64,000 nt of DNA from Dipteronia dyeriana (lineage: Eukaryota; Streptophyta; Magnoliopsida; Sapindales; Sapindaceae): NCBI GenBank assembly GCA_032871835.1, contig CM065296.1:9434001-9498000 (forward strand). The letters are read 5' to 3'. Positions 34,801 to 48,070 of the stretch are shown here, one piece after another. Positions within the stretch are counted from its first letter, which is position 1, and the number at the start of each line of letters is the position of its first letter. The notes beneath the pieces were generated by a model. It was not told the origin of the DNA and ran no database searches. It worked only from the letters and a program-made list of their open reading frames with translations. A program made the translations under genes and the position numbers.

Positions 34801-37150
34801 AAATCTGTCTATTTAATTACCACAATAGAGACTGTTTGCAAATTTGACACTAACTTTGCAATTTACATCTAACAAATTTTTTTAATGATAAAACATCTTA
34901 TTACAGTGTAAATACTAAATATCGTGAATTTGTTTTATAAAAAAATTGATGATTAAGCTTATTCAAATAATATCAAGGCGTATGACTGTAATATCCTAAA
35001 AAATTGGTCAAATCATAGTTAAATAGTTTATCCCAATTATTATGAATTTGGATGTAATTTATTTACTAAAAGGCTAGATAATGCCTGTGGGACTTAAAAA
35101 TTATAACAAGTGAAGTAATAAATTGTAAAATGAGATGGAGGATGAATATATAATTTTCTATGCATTTGATGAATTGAAAAGGAATAAGAAATAATATAAG
35201 GGTATAAATTAAATTTATCATGCAACTTGATTACTTAAATATAAATATACAGGGATGTTTGTAATGTGAAAGGAAGTAAAAATATCACCCAAAAGTGATT
35301 ACAGGCCAAGTGGTGGACAATCTGATAAGAAAGAAGAATAAAATAAAAATTAGAAAAACAAAGGATATAGAATTGTTAGAGATAAGAGAGGAAGAGAGAG
35401 ACTAGAGGCAACCAAAGAAAACCCTATTTCGCTCCGGCTATTACCGGTGAGATTCAGCTTTATATGTTTATGTTAATTGTTTGTATATGCACTTTAGGTA
35501 TAGATTGATGTTTGTTAAATTTTAGCTTACTTGAAAGTGATACAGGTTTGCTTTTTATGAAATTTTAAGTAATTGAGCTGCTTCGATTGTGTATTTGACA
35601 ACTGCGTGGAGAAAAGTTAAAGTTATTGTGTAATTTTGTGTTGAGAAAATTGAACAGCTTTTATTGGATTTATTTAAAAGATTTTGAAATTGATGTTTGT
35701 TAAATTTTACCTCACTTGAGAATGAAATATATTGATTTTTATGAGATTTTAAGTTGTTGGATTGCTTTGATTATGTAGTTGACAACTATATAAAGAAATT
35801 GTGTACATTTTTTCTCCTAATTGAATCATTATTGGAAAACGGGTTTTCAGTCTCTCTCTCGATTAGATTTTATCTCTTTCTCATTTCATTATATTCTTTC
35901 AAAAAATTTAATCATTTTGAAATCAACTTCAGCTTTATGTCACTCTTTGTTTGGCATTATCTGTATTGTGTTTTCTCACTCACTCAAATGTTTGAATTTT
36001 AGATTATTAGCAGTTTTTAGTATGAATTTATACTCTAATTAGTGTAATTTATGAGCAGATCGAATTTGTATCAAGTTTCTTTTTTTAGAGGAATTTTCTG
36101 TTGACCAAATGAAATTTCTTTCTAACCATGTTGTGGTAAAGATTCGTTTTTAACCGACCATGCTTGTAAAAAGACAAAGTTGTCCTTAATGAATTGTTAA
36201 CCTAACATCAATTTTCATTACGTTTTTAATTTTTGTATAAAAAACTAGAGAAGAAGGTGAAAGAAGACGTCATCGATCAAGCAAGAGAAGCCGTCATCGT
36301 CAGAGAGGAGGTGCTGTGATAATACCCACCTCCACGAAGAACAATCATTTGTCGCGATTCCCTTGGCAACGACAAGTTATTGTTCAAAATCGTGTTGCAA
36401 AAGCCAAACCCTAACTCTAAACCGCTCTCACTTTCTTTATTCAAAATCGTTTTTAAACTTGAAGAAGCTACCCCTATTGCAAATCTTCAAATCAAGAAGC
36501 ATAAAAACCAAAAAGGTCTTTACCTGTTGTCTTCGCTGCTTAATCCAATTTATCAAATGTTAGATTTTGTTAAGCTTATGTAACTTCATTGAAGTTTAAT
36601 ATGTCGATTTATCTGTTTGTTTGAAATGGGTATAGATAATTTAGTGGAATTTCTAAGTAAAGATAGCAATTTGAATTGGGGCTTTGGTTGCTTGGAAGTT
36701 GTCATTTGTATTTAGTGAATCTAATAAACTGTGGCCTTAGGATGTGCGACATGGTTTTCATTGCAAGATAGTTAAATCTCACACTTATCGTTCCCAAACC
36801 GGATAATAGTTCATTTTGGAGTGACAATAGGATTAATATCCATTTTTACTATACCTCATTCCATACTTTTCCATTTTTCTACAAGTTCTTAACCGGTCCA
36901 TTACTTAACATGGCAATCAATCCGTAAATATATTCAATACAGATCATTTTATCACATATATGAGAGATGAGGTTCATATAGTGAAAGAGATACCATCATA
37001 CCAGAATAAAAAACTAGAATCAGAATCTATTTATTCAACGTACTCTTTTTCCTAGTCTAGCCTGAGATATTACTTGAACAAGGTTTGTTATAATTTCTTG
37101 AAGCCCTATTTGTTTAAGATTCTATGTATTTTCATGACTAACATTCATGT
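34801..37150. other. AT-rich region with leader-like sequence, no recognised gene
   Basis: A purine-rich block followed by CCGGTGAGATTC at about 35380-35455 looks like a leader exon with a splice donor. A second block at about 36245-36560 is more GC-rich. Short frames in both resemble nothing known. They may be remnants of the gene whose coding piece appears at 37195, but this cannot be shown. Confidence 0.3.
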
Positions 37151-37194
37151 ATGTGAATTTTCCACTTTAGATTCTTCTTCGCATACAAAGGCTT

Positions 37195-37700
37195 GAAGTG
37201 GTGCATTTCACTTTGATTGACTTCATGCTTGCTGCTGATAGGTTGCTGGAAGAGATTCAAAAGTTGCAGTGTTGAGTGAATTTCAGTGCTCAATTTACTG
37301 CACCAATTGAGGAAACCAACAGAAAGATTGTGAGACTTGTCCAACAAATAGGTCATTTCTTAGTTCTTCATCTCAGATATGAAAAGGACATGTTGGCATT
37401 CACTGGTTGTATTGAAGGTTGCTCTAAGGCAAACCTCCTTAAGGCATTTGAGAATCATTCAAATCATATGGCAGCATTGAACTTCATTGTTGTAGTAGAA
37501 AGTGATATTTTCTTGGCAACTTACGGAGGCAACATGGCAAAAGTTGTCGAGGGCCATCGAAGGTACTTAGGATTCAAGACAACAATTCTTCTGAACATAA
37601 GGGTTCTAGTAAATTTATCGATCAGTACAAAATTGGAAAACTAAACTGGGATGACTTCTCCATATTAGTGAAGGAATCTCATAAATATCGAATGGGAAAC
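37195..37700 (+). pseudogene. O-fucosyltransferase-family pseudogene
   Basis: The sequence carries LLEEIQKLQC, an in-frame stop at 37274-37276, then VNFSAQFTAPIEE, HLRYEKDMLAFTGC (the conserved GDP-fucose-binding HLRxExDMLAF motif, near 37360) and GGNMAKVVEGHRRYLGFK near 37530. About 90 residues expected between GCSK and ENHS are deleted. A frameshift near 37600 moves the tail (FIDQYKIGKLNWDDF) into another frame. Members of this plant family (formerly DUF246) are Golgi type II glycosyltransferases. No intron and no start are visible, so it could be a processed copy or a decayed exon. Confidence 0.8.
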
Positions 37701-38265
37701 TAGCAATAAGATTGGAGATTTCAAACAGCCCTAAAGACGAGGATTATTTCTACTCTAATCCACATGAATGTTTGCCACCATCAACAATTTCATGATACTC
37801 AAACATCAGTAACTCAGTAATACATAGCTCATAGCAATTTTGTATTAAATACCTAAACAAATGCAATGATGTATCAGATTATAGAGAGAGTGTGTATGGC
37901 TTTTTGTCAGTATGTTATTCAGAGTAATTTCACTATCAATGAAAATAATTATTGCATTTCCTTGATTCATTAAGTTGTTTTCAATACTATATGTTATTTT
38001 TCCACATGTTTTGTGAAAATGATAATGAAGATGAGACCCAATGACAGAATGAGAAACATAACTCTGTAGATAGAGAACAGAAAGGTTTAAAAAGCTTTAA
38101 GTATGGACTATGCTAGATGAAGTCTGCATCTACTATTAATTACATTAGCAAATGTGATAATGACAAAAACAACGATGACATGTTACTGGCTTGCTGCTAA
38201 CTATTGATAATGATTATAATATACATAACAATCAGATGATCACGTATTAAAAACTTACATGTCTC
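37701..38265. other. AT-rich intergenic sequence
   Basis: No gene, inverted repeat or transposon end was recognised. Confidence 0.4.
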
Positions 38266-38269
38266 ACCT

Positions 38270-38580
38270 ATAATGTCATATCTGAGTAGTCGATCGTGCA
38301 ATTTATGGGTAGATTATTGTTCATCATACTATATCTGGATTGTCCATCATGTCATATCTAGCCATCTAAGTAGTCCATCATGCTATTTCTAGGTAGATTA
38401 TTGTTTATCATGCCATATCTAGACAGACTATCATGTCATTTCTGGGTAGTCCATCATGTCACTTATGGGTAGTTTATCATGCCATTTCTAGGTAGATTAT
38501 TGTTCATTTTGCCACATCTAGACAGATTATCATGTCATACAGGGCAGTCCATCAGTAATATTTGAGCATTCCATCATGTA
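38270..38580. repeat. Degenerate minisatellite (~22-bp unit)
   Basis: Many units of the type TCCATCATGTCATATCTGGGTAG follow each other with variable length (CATCATGCCATTTCTAGGTAG and similar). The array is diverged and its phase is irregular. Confidence 0.7.
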
Positions 38581-38584
38581 ACTT

Positions 38585-39597
38585 TTAACAAAAACATAAA
38601 AAATTTAAAAACTTTAAAATTGATTTTCAAAACGATGACATAATCAAATAATGTATCAAAACCCATGAAATGTACACCATTAAAAACAATTGTGAGCTAA
38701 TCAAAGCATTTAAAACTTATCGTATGGTTTAAGGAGTGAGCTCAAGAAGATTCAAGCATCCAAAAACAATAATTTACATCTTATAAACTTCTTAACTTCA
38801 AATTCAACTTTGTGCAACTCCTCCCTGAGTTTGTGAGCCAATTAAGGGAACGATATCAAGTTTCGTGGTGACATTTACATTGTTTTCGAAGATGGAAGGC
38901 AAGAGATGTCAGCGAGAGAGAGGGTTTCTTTCCGTTGTTGGTGAGAAAGACTTTAGAAAGAGAAAGTGAACAGCCAGGAGAGAAGAAAAAGAGAGAAAAA
39001 AACGTCACTTCTAGGTTAGTTTATTTATTGGATTTTTTTGTTAAATATAGATTTAATTTGAAAACATGGTTAAAAATGAATTCTAGTTTCACAAATAGGT
39101 TAGATCTATCTATTCACTCTTCTTTTTTTGGGAGATGCTTTGATTGATATTCCACTTAATCGATTGATCACACTAGTTAATAAAAAAATGAAATTCATTG
39201 CTCAAATGTTTTTGGTGTGGTTGTTGCTAAGTCCACTACTTATTTTATAGTTTCTTTAGTGTTTTGATTGGAATAATGTTTATTGATACTCGTAGAAATC
39301 AATTTTTTTAATGTCTCTTATATAATAAATATATAATAACACAATCCCTGGTTTGCTAGGCAATGGTGACGATCGTTTCCTGTGTTAATTTGGTTTGTGT
39401 TTGATTTGACTTTGAATATGAATGACGATGGGTGAACGAATGACAGGTTTAGGGTGTTCAATTAATTATTCAACACCGGTTGAGTTGTTTTAGGTGATTG
39501 ATGTTGAATATGTTTGTGAATTTTTTTGGGTTTAATTTAACAACTGTTTTGAATCCTTAGAGATGGACTTCAATCACATTGATTTACATTTTATAGC

Positions 39598-39652
<55 letters not shown>

Positions 39653-40549
39653 CATTTTCCTGTGATAATTACATTTATTGTATTTTTGGGAATTTATATA
39701 TCAATTTCAATTTTGTATATGCTATTTGGTTTGGTTGATTGAGATTATTGTGAATCTATAGTCAGTAATTAATTAGATGCAATAATATAGGTTTTATTTT
39801 AAAGTGCTATAGTGAATTTGTTACCACGTGTTATTTTCTAAATTGCTAAACAGGCCGTGTTATAGTGTTGGTGTAAATTTTGAGTGTGATAAATATCTTT
39901 ATATAGATTGATACATGGAAAAATTAATGGACTTTGAAGATTTTATCATTTTTGTAATGAGTATGTGTCGACTTTGATTTCTTTTGTCATGTATGTGTTA
40001 TTGTTTCCTTAAAAGCACGTCGAACTTTGTAGTTATTTGTTTATATTATGTACTTGGTTTAAACATTAATGTTTATACTTATGTGGTTTGTTTATGTTTT
40101 GATTTTGCCTTTTTGTAATAGTCATTTGTTCTAAAACTTACCTCATTTCAAACACTTTTATGTGTCTTAGTAATTTTTCGTAGACATACAGGTAAATATA
40201 TGCTACCGATTTACAGTCAACTAACATTTATATTTCCCCCCTAAATTGATTTACATTTCTGCATCCATCCAGCGTTAAAGTTTCTTGCAGAAAGTTGTTT
40301 TTAGCTGCATCATTTATATAAAAAGTTTATGTTATGATTTTGTATTTTCCCTCATCGTTTATAGCTAGCTTGTTGTTGTTTTTTTACAATTATTACTATT
40401 TTTAAGTTTTTTTTTTATACTCTTTTTATAAAGTATTCATGTCAATTATATACTGCTTGGGATGTAATGTAGAAAAATCTGCACAGATTACTCATATTGA
40501 TATACTTCATATATTTTGCATTTGACTATTATATTGTTTGTTTCATTAT
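38585..40549. other. AT-rich region with (TA)n microsatellite
   Basis: A (TA)n run of about 48 bp lies at 39602-39650. A purine-rich tract lies at 38880-39000. No coding sequence was recognised. The 5' end of the following Helitron may lie here. Confidence 0.4.
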
Positions 40550-43500
40550 TTAGCGACAGAAAAAGAATTGGTATTCCGTTTCATCTGAGGAATAAAAAGA
40601 AGTTATTCGTAAGAAAATGTGGGAGTCATATGCAAAAAAAAAAAAAAAATTGCTCGCATTGAGACAACCGATCTAATAGGTCAAAAAGGTATATAGAAGA
40701 ATTAACTAGATAGCTTAACAAGTTATGACTTGATCGTTTACTATTAGAGATCCTAATACACAGAAAAAAAATAGATGCATGGTCAATGTAGGAAGCGACA
40801 ATACTTTTTTTTAGCTTTATAAACAAATTGAGGCTGAAAGTATATAAAGTTAGTGTTCAAATTTAGTAATCATATATTTGTGTTTATATATGAAAATAAA
40901 TTTTACACATATGGTAACATATATTATGATTAATACAGGCCATGAGGCAACACATATTAAAGCTCATAAAAGATAAAAGTTATATAAAGACTTAATTGAT
41001 GAACAAAGAGAGAAAATATGAGTGTATCAAATGAACCTTTATCAACAAATGAAAATGACCACCTAAAATGATATATATAAAATAAATGAAGCAGGTACAA
41101 CCAATGCTTCACACTTTAAATTTCATAAGGAAAAACAAAATGATTCTACAGGCATTTAAAGTAGAAAAAGGGTAATGGTCATAAATAATGCTCTTGGAAA
41201 CAGAGCTTCGCTCCTAGATGAATTTAGTAAAGGAAAAGATCCAATGAGCTTTCATACAATATTTGAGGAAGGTATTATAATTTGTATTGATTTATGTTCG
41301 ATAGATATTAGAGCCTAGGCATAAAAAAACACTCAATTGTTGGTTTGAATATTTAGGTTTGCCATCAATTCAATTAGATGTTCTTACTTTATCGCATCGC
41401 TTAACTAGACCGAAAACAATTAATAAAATCTGATTTTTTTTTTGTCATTTAGAATTCATCATGATTGATATTATTTAGATATAAAAAAACCCTTATTTTT
41501 CACTGATATAGAAAATTCAAATAGAAAACTATTATAATTTTTACATTGTTTATTACAGATATCGGTATTTACAAAAACAAATATCTTAGATTACAGAATA
41601 TACCTTTTGAGATAAATATTTTACCATTTATCCCACCATGTAAATACTGTCAAGCAAAAAGATTTATTCATGAATGTAAATGATTTTGTTGCTCCGATGG
41701 AAAATTCTTACTAAAACAATGATGTACCTGAACAATTCTATATGCTGTTTACTTCAAATTCATAAGAATCAATACACTTTCAGAAGTACGTTCACACATA
41801 CAATAACACATTTGCTTTTACATCCTTTGGAGTTAAATACGATAGAAACCTATGCAAGAGAAATCATGGTACATATACATTTCGTGTTTAGGGATAAGTA
41901 TATCATTATATAAATGATTTGTTGCCTCCTGATGAACATCTTTCTTATCTACAATTATACTTTTACGTTACAGAATATGAAATCCATAATAGGATATATG
42001 GCTCTATAAAAATGAATCCATCAATTGTAACAAAAATAGTTGATTGATGTATTAGAAATTAATCCTTATTACTCTTTCTTCCAAAATCTTATAAACATAT
42101 TTGCTTTAGAAAATTATGAAATTCATATACGAGCAGATATTGGATTAGATTAAAGAGTTTACAATACATCATTAGCCTCACAAATAATAGCTATATGGGT
42201 CGAATATAGTCGTACTAGAGAATACAGAAATCGAGACATTATTGTTTATAGTCATTCTAGTTATAATCACAGAGTATAGTATTACTTTGGGTGTTATGAC
42301 CCTTTACAATATCATTTGTTATTCCTTTATGGTGATACTGGCTAGCAACTTAGCGTACAAACAACTGACACGAAAAAAGCTAATACTTCTTGTAAAGGAG
42401 AGTTGTTAGTCGTTTCCCATTACATAAATTCTGCTATAGAATTAGTTGAAAAAGAGATAGAAGGTACAATGCTTTACTATTGTACATTTATAGTTTTAGT
42501 TTGTAGTTGCTATTTTGATAAGATCAAACTGTAATAAACGAATTATAATTTGTAGTATTACAACAAAGGAAAAAGAAAAACATGGTCCCTTGTTGCGAAT
42601 ATTATTGTTATAGCTTATAGATAAGATCGTATGAAAAATCCATATTGCTACATGCAGGATGTCTTCTACAACAGTATGTTGTTGATATGTACGTTAAATT
42701 AAAAAACTCTAAATTAGATTATTTTCAAAGTCGACAACACGAGATTAGAGCCGAATTATATCAAGAAATTATTGACATCATTGAAATTGGTGAAACTCAA
42801 GTTTCTAAAGTTGGACGAAGGATAATTTACCAGCTTCTTTTATAGGTGGTCCTAGAGATATGCAAAAAAGATATATGGGTGCAATGACCTTAGTCCAACG
42901 GTTTGAAAAACTTGAAATATATCTTACAATGACATGTAATACTAACTGGGTTGAAATTAAAAGAGAGTTACAACCGCTTGAAGAAACTCAAAATAGGCAT
43001 GATTTAATATCGCGAGTATTTAAAGCAAAGTTAGAACAATTAAAAATCGATTTGTTTAAGACAAATATTTAGACCTGAAACTGGATATCTATATGTAATT
43101 GAATTTCAGAAATAAGGTCTCCCACATGCTCTCTTTTTAGTTATCCTAAAGCCAAACTCAAATATTATTGTACCAGAAACTTTTGATAGCATTGTAACAG
43201 TTGAACTTTCAAATAGTAAAAAAAAAACATGTTTATATTTAACTGTTGTCAAACATATGATGCATGGTCCTTGTGGGCATTTAAACCCTAACAATGTATT
43301 CATGAAAAAAAAATCAGAAGATGTCAAAATCATTATCCTAAAACATTTTTTGAAAAACCACTCAACAAAATAATTACTACCCAAAGTATAGACGACGCGA
43401 TGATGGTAAAAAAGTTAAAGTAAGAGGATATGATTTAGATAACCGTTGGGTTGTTCCATATTATCCTTATCTACTAGCAAAATTCGATTGTCATATTAAT

Positions 43501-45514
43501 GCAGAAATATACTCAACAATTAAAGTAGCCAAATACATGTGTGTGTGTATATATATATATATAAGTCATGATCGTGCAACCTTTCATGTATTATTAGAAA
43601 ATAACTTTAAAAATATATATGAAATTGAAAGATTTCAATCAGCAAAGTGGATTTCTTCGCTTGAAGCTATATGGAGAATTTTTGGTTTTATATTGAACGA
43701 AATATGTCCATATGTTATAACGCTACAACTTCATCTTGAAAATAGATAGATTGAAAGCTTTGGAAACACAGACAATCTTGCTCATGTAATTAATGATGAT
43801 TTCATATTAAAATCTATGCTCACTGAATTTTTCAATGTTAATAGAATAAATAATAAAACATAAAAGTTGTTGTACAAAGAATTTTCAGAGCATTTTGTTT
43901 GGTACCAAAAAGATAGAATTTGGATTCCAAGGAAACAACGAGATGTGATTGGTAAAGTCATTACAACTAATCCTATTGAAGGTGAAAAATATTATTTACG
44001 GTAAACCACATTAGAAATCCAACATCATTTGAAGACCTAAAAATTGTTAACGGTGATGAAACTTCATCGTTTTGAGATGCTGCTTTACTGTATGAATTGG
44101 TAGAATATGATAATAGTTTAGAGTTATGTTTACAAGAAGCATCATTGTATAAGATTCCTTACACTTTGCGATGATTATTTGCTATTATATTAGTGTATTG
44201 TAAACCAAGTAATCCTATAATGCTATGACAAAAATTTGAAGGTTCATTATCTAAAGATTACGATAACATAGATATGATTTCAACTGATATCAGGAAAAAA
44301 GTATTGTAGAGTATTAATTCTATCCTTGAGTTGATGGGTTAAAACATTAATGATTATGGTTTAGTTGATTACAACATTAATTTAAATGAAGAAGAAAAGG
44401 GAATTAGAGAGATAAATGATGAATTACAAATAGTTGTTCCTGAGCATGATATTCTTGCTATATCATCGTTAAGCTCAGAACAAAAGAATCCGTATAATAT
44501 AATACTAGAATAAGTTTTTTCTGAAAAACCAAGAGCAGTTTTTTTCATTGATGATCTTGGTGGGACTGGAAAAACATTCTTATATCGAGCAATTCTTGCT
44601 ACAGTTCGATAAAAAAAAAACCTTATAGCTCTTGCATCTGCCTTCTGGAGTAGCTATATCTATATTACCTAGAGGTCGAATAGCACATTCACGATTTAAG
44701 ATCCCAATAAATATAGAAGATAATATCACATGTGGTATTAGCAAACTGACTGGGTTAGCTAAGCTTTTACAGGTTACGAAATTGATAATTTGGGACGAAG
44801 CACCCATGTGTAAAAGACAAACAATATAAGCTTTATATAAAATGATACAGGACATAAATGATAGTGGATTGTCATTCAGTGGTAAGTTGTATTTGGCGGT
44901 GATTTTTGTCAAGTTTTGCCTATAGTTTCTAAAGCTACAAGAGAATAAACAATTAATGCAAGTTTGGTAAACTCTTATCTGTGGCCATTGTTAGAAAAAA
45001 TAAGACTGAATGAAAATACGAGAGTTAGACTTAATCCATTATTTTGTGAGTACTTATTACGAATTGATAATGGAACAGAGAAAAGCAATGGTGTCAAAAA
45101 AAAATAAACTTCCATGAATTAATACTGAAACCAGGATGTCCTATAATGTTACTTAGAAATATTAATCCATCAGAAGGATTATGCAACAGTACTAGATTGA
45201 TTTGTCATCGATTTGAATCAAATGTTATTGATACAAAAATTGCAGCAGCCATTATCATGGAAAAATAGTCTTTTTACCGAGAATTCTATTCCAACCCATT
45301 AAAAATAAAAGACATTCATTTCCATTTAGAATAACTCAATTCCCGATTCGTTTGGGCTTTGCTATGACATTAAATAAAGCCCAAGGCCAAACTTTAGATT
45401 ATGTTGGCATATATCTACCTCAACACGTTATGTTGCACTGTCGAGAGTAAAAATAACAAATTCAATCAAAATTATTGTTAAACCTACTGGTGTTGAAACT
45501 TCTGATGATATAAC

Positions 45515-46073
45515 TGACGTAGCGGAGTATGGCGAAAATAAGAATGATCACTTTGTCGAACCATGAGGCACACTCAGATGAACCTTGACGCAGTGACCGG
45601 TAGTTACCCAAGCATGGACCGCTATGCAGGGGCCATCATTCTCTAATCTTCGTTAGAAAAATGGTGCTCTCGAATCCTCAAAGAGCATATTGAATCCATG
45701 ATAGATAAATGTTCCAAAGGAACGATTTTATTAATATTTATCAAAATGTTAAACTTTACAATAATTGGAAATAATAAGACTATTTATAATAAACTAATTC
45801 TAATACGACTCGAATACAACATTACTTTAAAACAAAAATGATCAAAACTAATCAGAATCTTCTAAGATTCATGACTCCTAACTTGATTGGAAAATAAAGA
45901 TCAAATCTTACCCAAAAGGTAAGTTTGATTTATTTCCAAAACCTAAATTTAATTCCTAATCAAACTAAAATAAATAAACTTGCTAAACAAGAAAAAACCA
46001 TAAATTAACAAAATAAAGAAATAAAGAAATTGCTCGACATGGGCCGCGGTTCCTTTATCTTTGTCGTACATCA
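45515..46073 (-). repeat. LTR (3' LTR in the element's own orientation)
   Basis: 559 bp, TG...CA on both strands' reading of the ends. It differs from its partner by scattered substitutions and small indels, so the insertion is not very recent. Confidence 0.85.
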
Positions 46074-46356
46074 GTCACCCTTTCTTAAAAAGAACTCGTC
46101 CTCGAGTTCGTTTAAAACATGTGAAAAGTCAAGTAAACAAAGAAGAACCCCTATTCGTCTTGTGGGAGTGGTAAACACCAATTGAAAAATCTCTTCGTAG
46201 TTCATCCCAAATCCACAACAACACCACAACAATCATCCAAAGGAATGCAGAAGAAGCCCAAGTTATTCGCCATTGGCGATGCCTATTGGTTACAGCTTTG
46301 GCCGTTGGACACCTACGGAGGTTTGGAAGACAGCGATTCCTCGTTGCTAGCTCTTC

Positions 46357-47010
46357 CTATCTCACATAGTATTCTCCTCCTCTTAGAAAAAATTCGTCTT
46401 CGAGTTTGGTAGGGTTTTGCTTGGGTGGATAATACTTCAAATGTACCATCTTGTCAATCACCGGTTTGAACGAATATACTTCAGATGGCAACAACAATGT
46501 TGGATCTTCAAAATCCAAATGAAGAAAAACAATTTTCAAATTACCCAAAAAAGAATTGTGTGGATTTTCAAATAAGTTGTCACCTTTGGAAAATTTATCA
46601 ATGGAAATCGATTGAGCTTCAAGTTTTGCTTCAGCCATATATAAAGTGCAATCAATATCAATGGTTAGATCGCAGTCTTCAACTTCTAAGATCAAATGAT
46701 CGTCTTCAATGACTTCAACAACTTCAACTCCAAACGAAATATCTTCAACGGTATCTTCTGCATGACATAAATCTTCAAAATAATCATTTGGAAGATATTC
46801 CTCCTGCATTACTTGTTTCATAACTGGCCATGATTGAATTCTATTCATTCCAAATCTTTTCAGATCCTTTTGAAAGTCTTCCCACCAAATTAATGCATCG
46901 AATAAAATTCTACAAAAAAAAATTTCAGACTTTCTTCAGTTTTTTGATATGCAAAATATTCTTCAACTTCTTCCAACCAATTAATAAATTATTCAGTTTT
47001 CATATGTCCA
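46357..47010 (-). pseudogene. Gag-like remnant of the LTR element
   Basis: Minus-strand frames contain WLEEVEEYFAYQKTEE (near 46960) and, in an open frame from 46848, SWPVMKQVMQEEYLPNDYFE. These fit the retrotransposon gag blocks 'W...VE.FF' and 'TW..MK..M..RFLP.DY'. The rest of the 163-aa frame is acidic and ends PTKLEDEFFLRGG, next to the polypurine tract. Stops and frameshifts lie between the two blocks. No zinc knuckle, protease or RT is present. Confidence 0.6.
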
Positions 47011-47490
47011 GAAAAAAAATCGAAATCTTGGTTGATAATCAATATAGCTCGAAAAATAATTATTAAAACCAAGAGAACCATTAACATCCATTGAAAACCG
47101 AAATCAAAGTCTAAAAAAAACGTACCAAAAATTGAACCCTGTGAGCTAATTACGAAAAATAAATTCCCTCGCGGCTTCAGGTGTGTGTGACGAGTGTGAC
47201 TTTAATGGGTGTGATGGTGGGCGCAATTTGAAATATCTGAAACTCGTGAGGATAACCTGAAATTTCTGGCACTGTTGAGGCTGATCCACAATTTCTACTA
47301 TCTCTGTGGTTGATTGTTAATTCTTGGAACTATCACACAAACACTTTCATTTTTTTTTTCAATTTCGTTTCACTATTTTTTTTAATGGGGGGATATGGAG
47401 GGTGAATATATGGTGTTTAGGAAGGTAGTTGGTTGTGGTCCGTGGACACTGAGCCTAACACAGAGGTAGACTCGGTCGCTCTAATCCAAT

Positions 47491-48031
47491 TGACGCAACG
47501 GGGTAAGGAGACAATAAGAATGATCACTTTGTCGAACCCTGAGGCACACTCAGATGAACCTTGACGCATCGACCGGTAGTTACCCAAGCATGGACCGCCA
47601 TGCAAGGGCCATCATTCTCTAATCTTCGTTAGAAAAATTGTGCTTTCGAATCCATAAATGTTTCAAATGAACAATTTTATTAATACCGATCAAAATGTTA
47701 AACTTTACAATAATTGAAAATAATAAGACTATTTATAATAAACTAATCCTAATACGACTCAAATACGACATTATTAAAATAGACTAAAACAGGAAAGGAT
47801 CAAAACTAATCAAAATATTCTAAGATTCATAACTTCTAACTTGACTGGAAAACAAAGATCAAATCTTACTCAAAAGATAAGTTTGATTTATTTCAAAAAC
47901 CTAAATTTAATTCCTAATCAAACTAAAATAAATAAATTTCCTAAACAAGAAAATATCACAAATTAACAAAATAAGAAAATAAAGAAATTGATCGACATGA
48001 GCCGTGGTTCCTTCATCTTTATCCTACATCA
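47491..48031 (-). repeat. LTR (5' LTR in the element's own orientation)
   Basis: 541 bp, begins TGACGCAACGGGG and ends CCTACATCA on the plus strand, paired with 45515-46073. Confidence 0.85.
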
Positions 48032-48070
48032 ATAACTACTGAAAATATTGTTTATAAAGAGATATTTAAA

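Larger units (their letters stand above)
45515..48031 (-). mobile_element. Non-autonomous Ty3/gypsy-like LTR retrotransposon
   Basis: Two direct LTRs, 45515-46073 and 47491-48031, begin TGACG and end CATCA. The 5-bp duplication ATAAC flanks the element (45510-45514 and 48032-48036). Orientation is minus: next to the inner edge of the right LTR the minus strand reads TTGGATTAGAGC, a degenerate tRNA-iMet primer site, and next to the left LTR it reads AAGAAAGGGTGAC, a polypurine tract. The 1.4-kb interior has only gag-like remnants and no pol, so it depended on other elements for movement. It interrupts the Helitron helicase. Confidence 0.88.
40550..48070 (+). mobile_element. Decayed Helitron (Rep-helicase), split by an LTR element
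   Basis: Plus-strand fragments follow Helitron order. A Helitron-like N domain spans about 42290-43140 (LQYHLLFLYGDTGW; LQQYVVDMYVKL). The HUH motif at about 43117-43140 reads GLPHALFLV, with the second His changed to Leu. HDRATFHVLLENN, where the Rep tyrosines should lie nearby, is near 43570. SSLEAIWRIFGF is near 43660. A PIF1-type helicase has Walker A GGTGKTFLYRA near 44558 and the C-terminal blocks GFAMTLNKAQGQTLDYVGIYLP (near 45358) and YVALSRV (near 45429). Many stops and frameshifts are present. An LTR retrotransposon (45515-48031) interrupts the end; the tail TTENIVYKEIF resumes near 48037. The 5' TC and 3' CTRR ends were not located. Confidence 0.8.

Noticed and set aside
44580..44912. 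110-aa minus-strand open frame
   Set aside because: It is antisense to the decayed Helitron helicase region, with no resemblance to known proteins.
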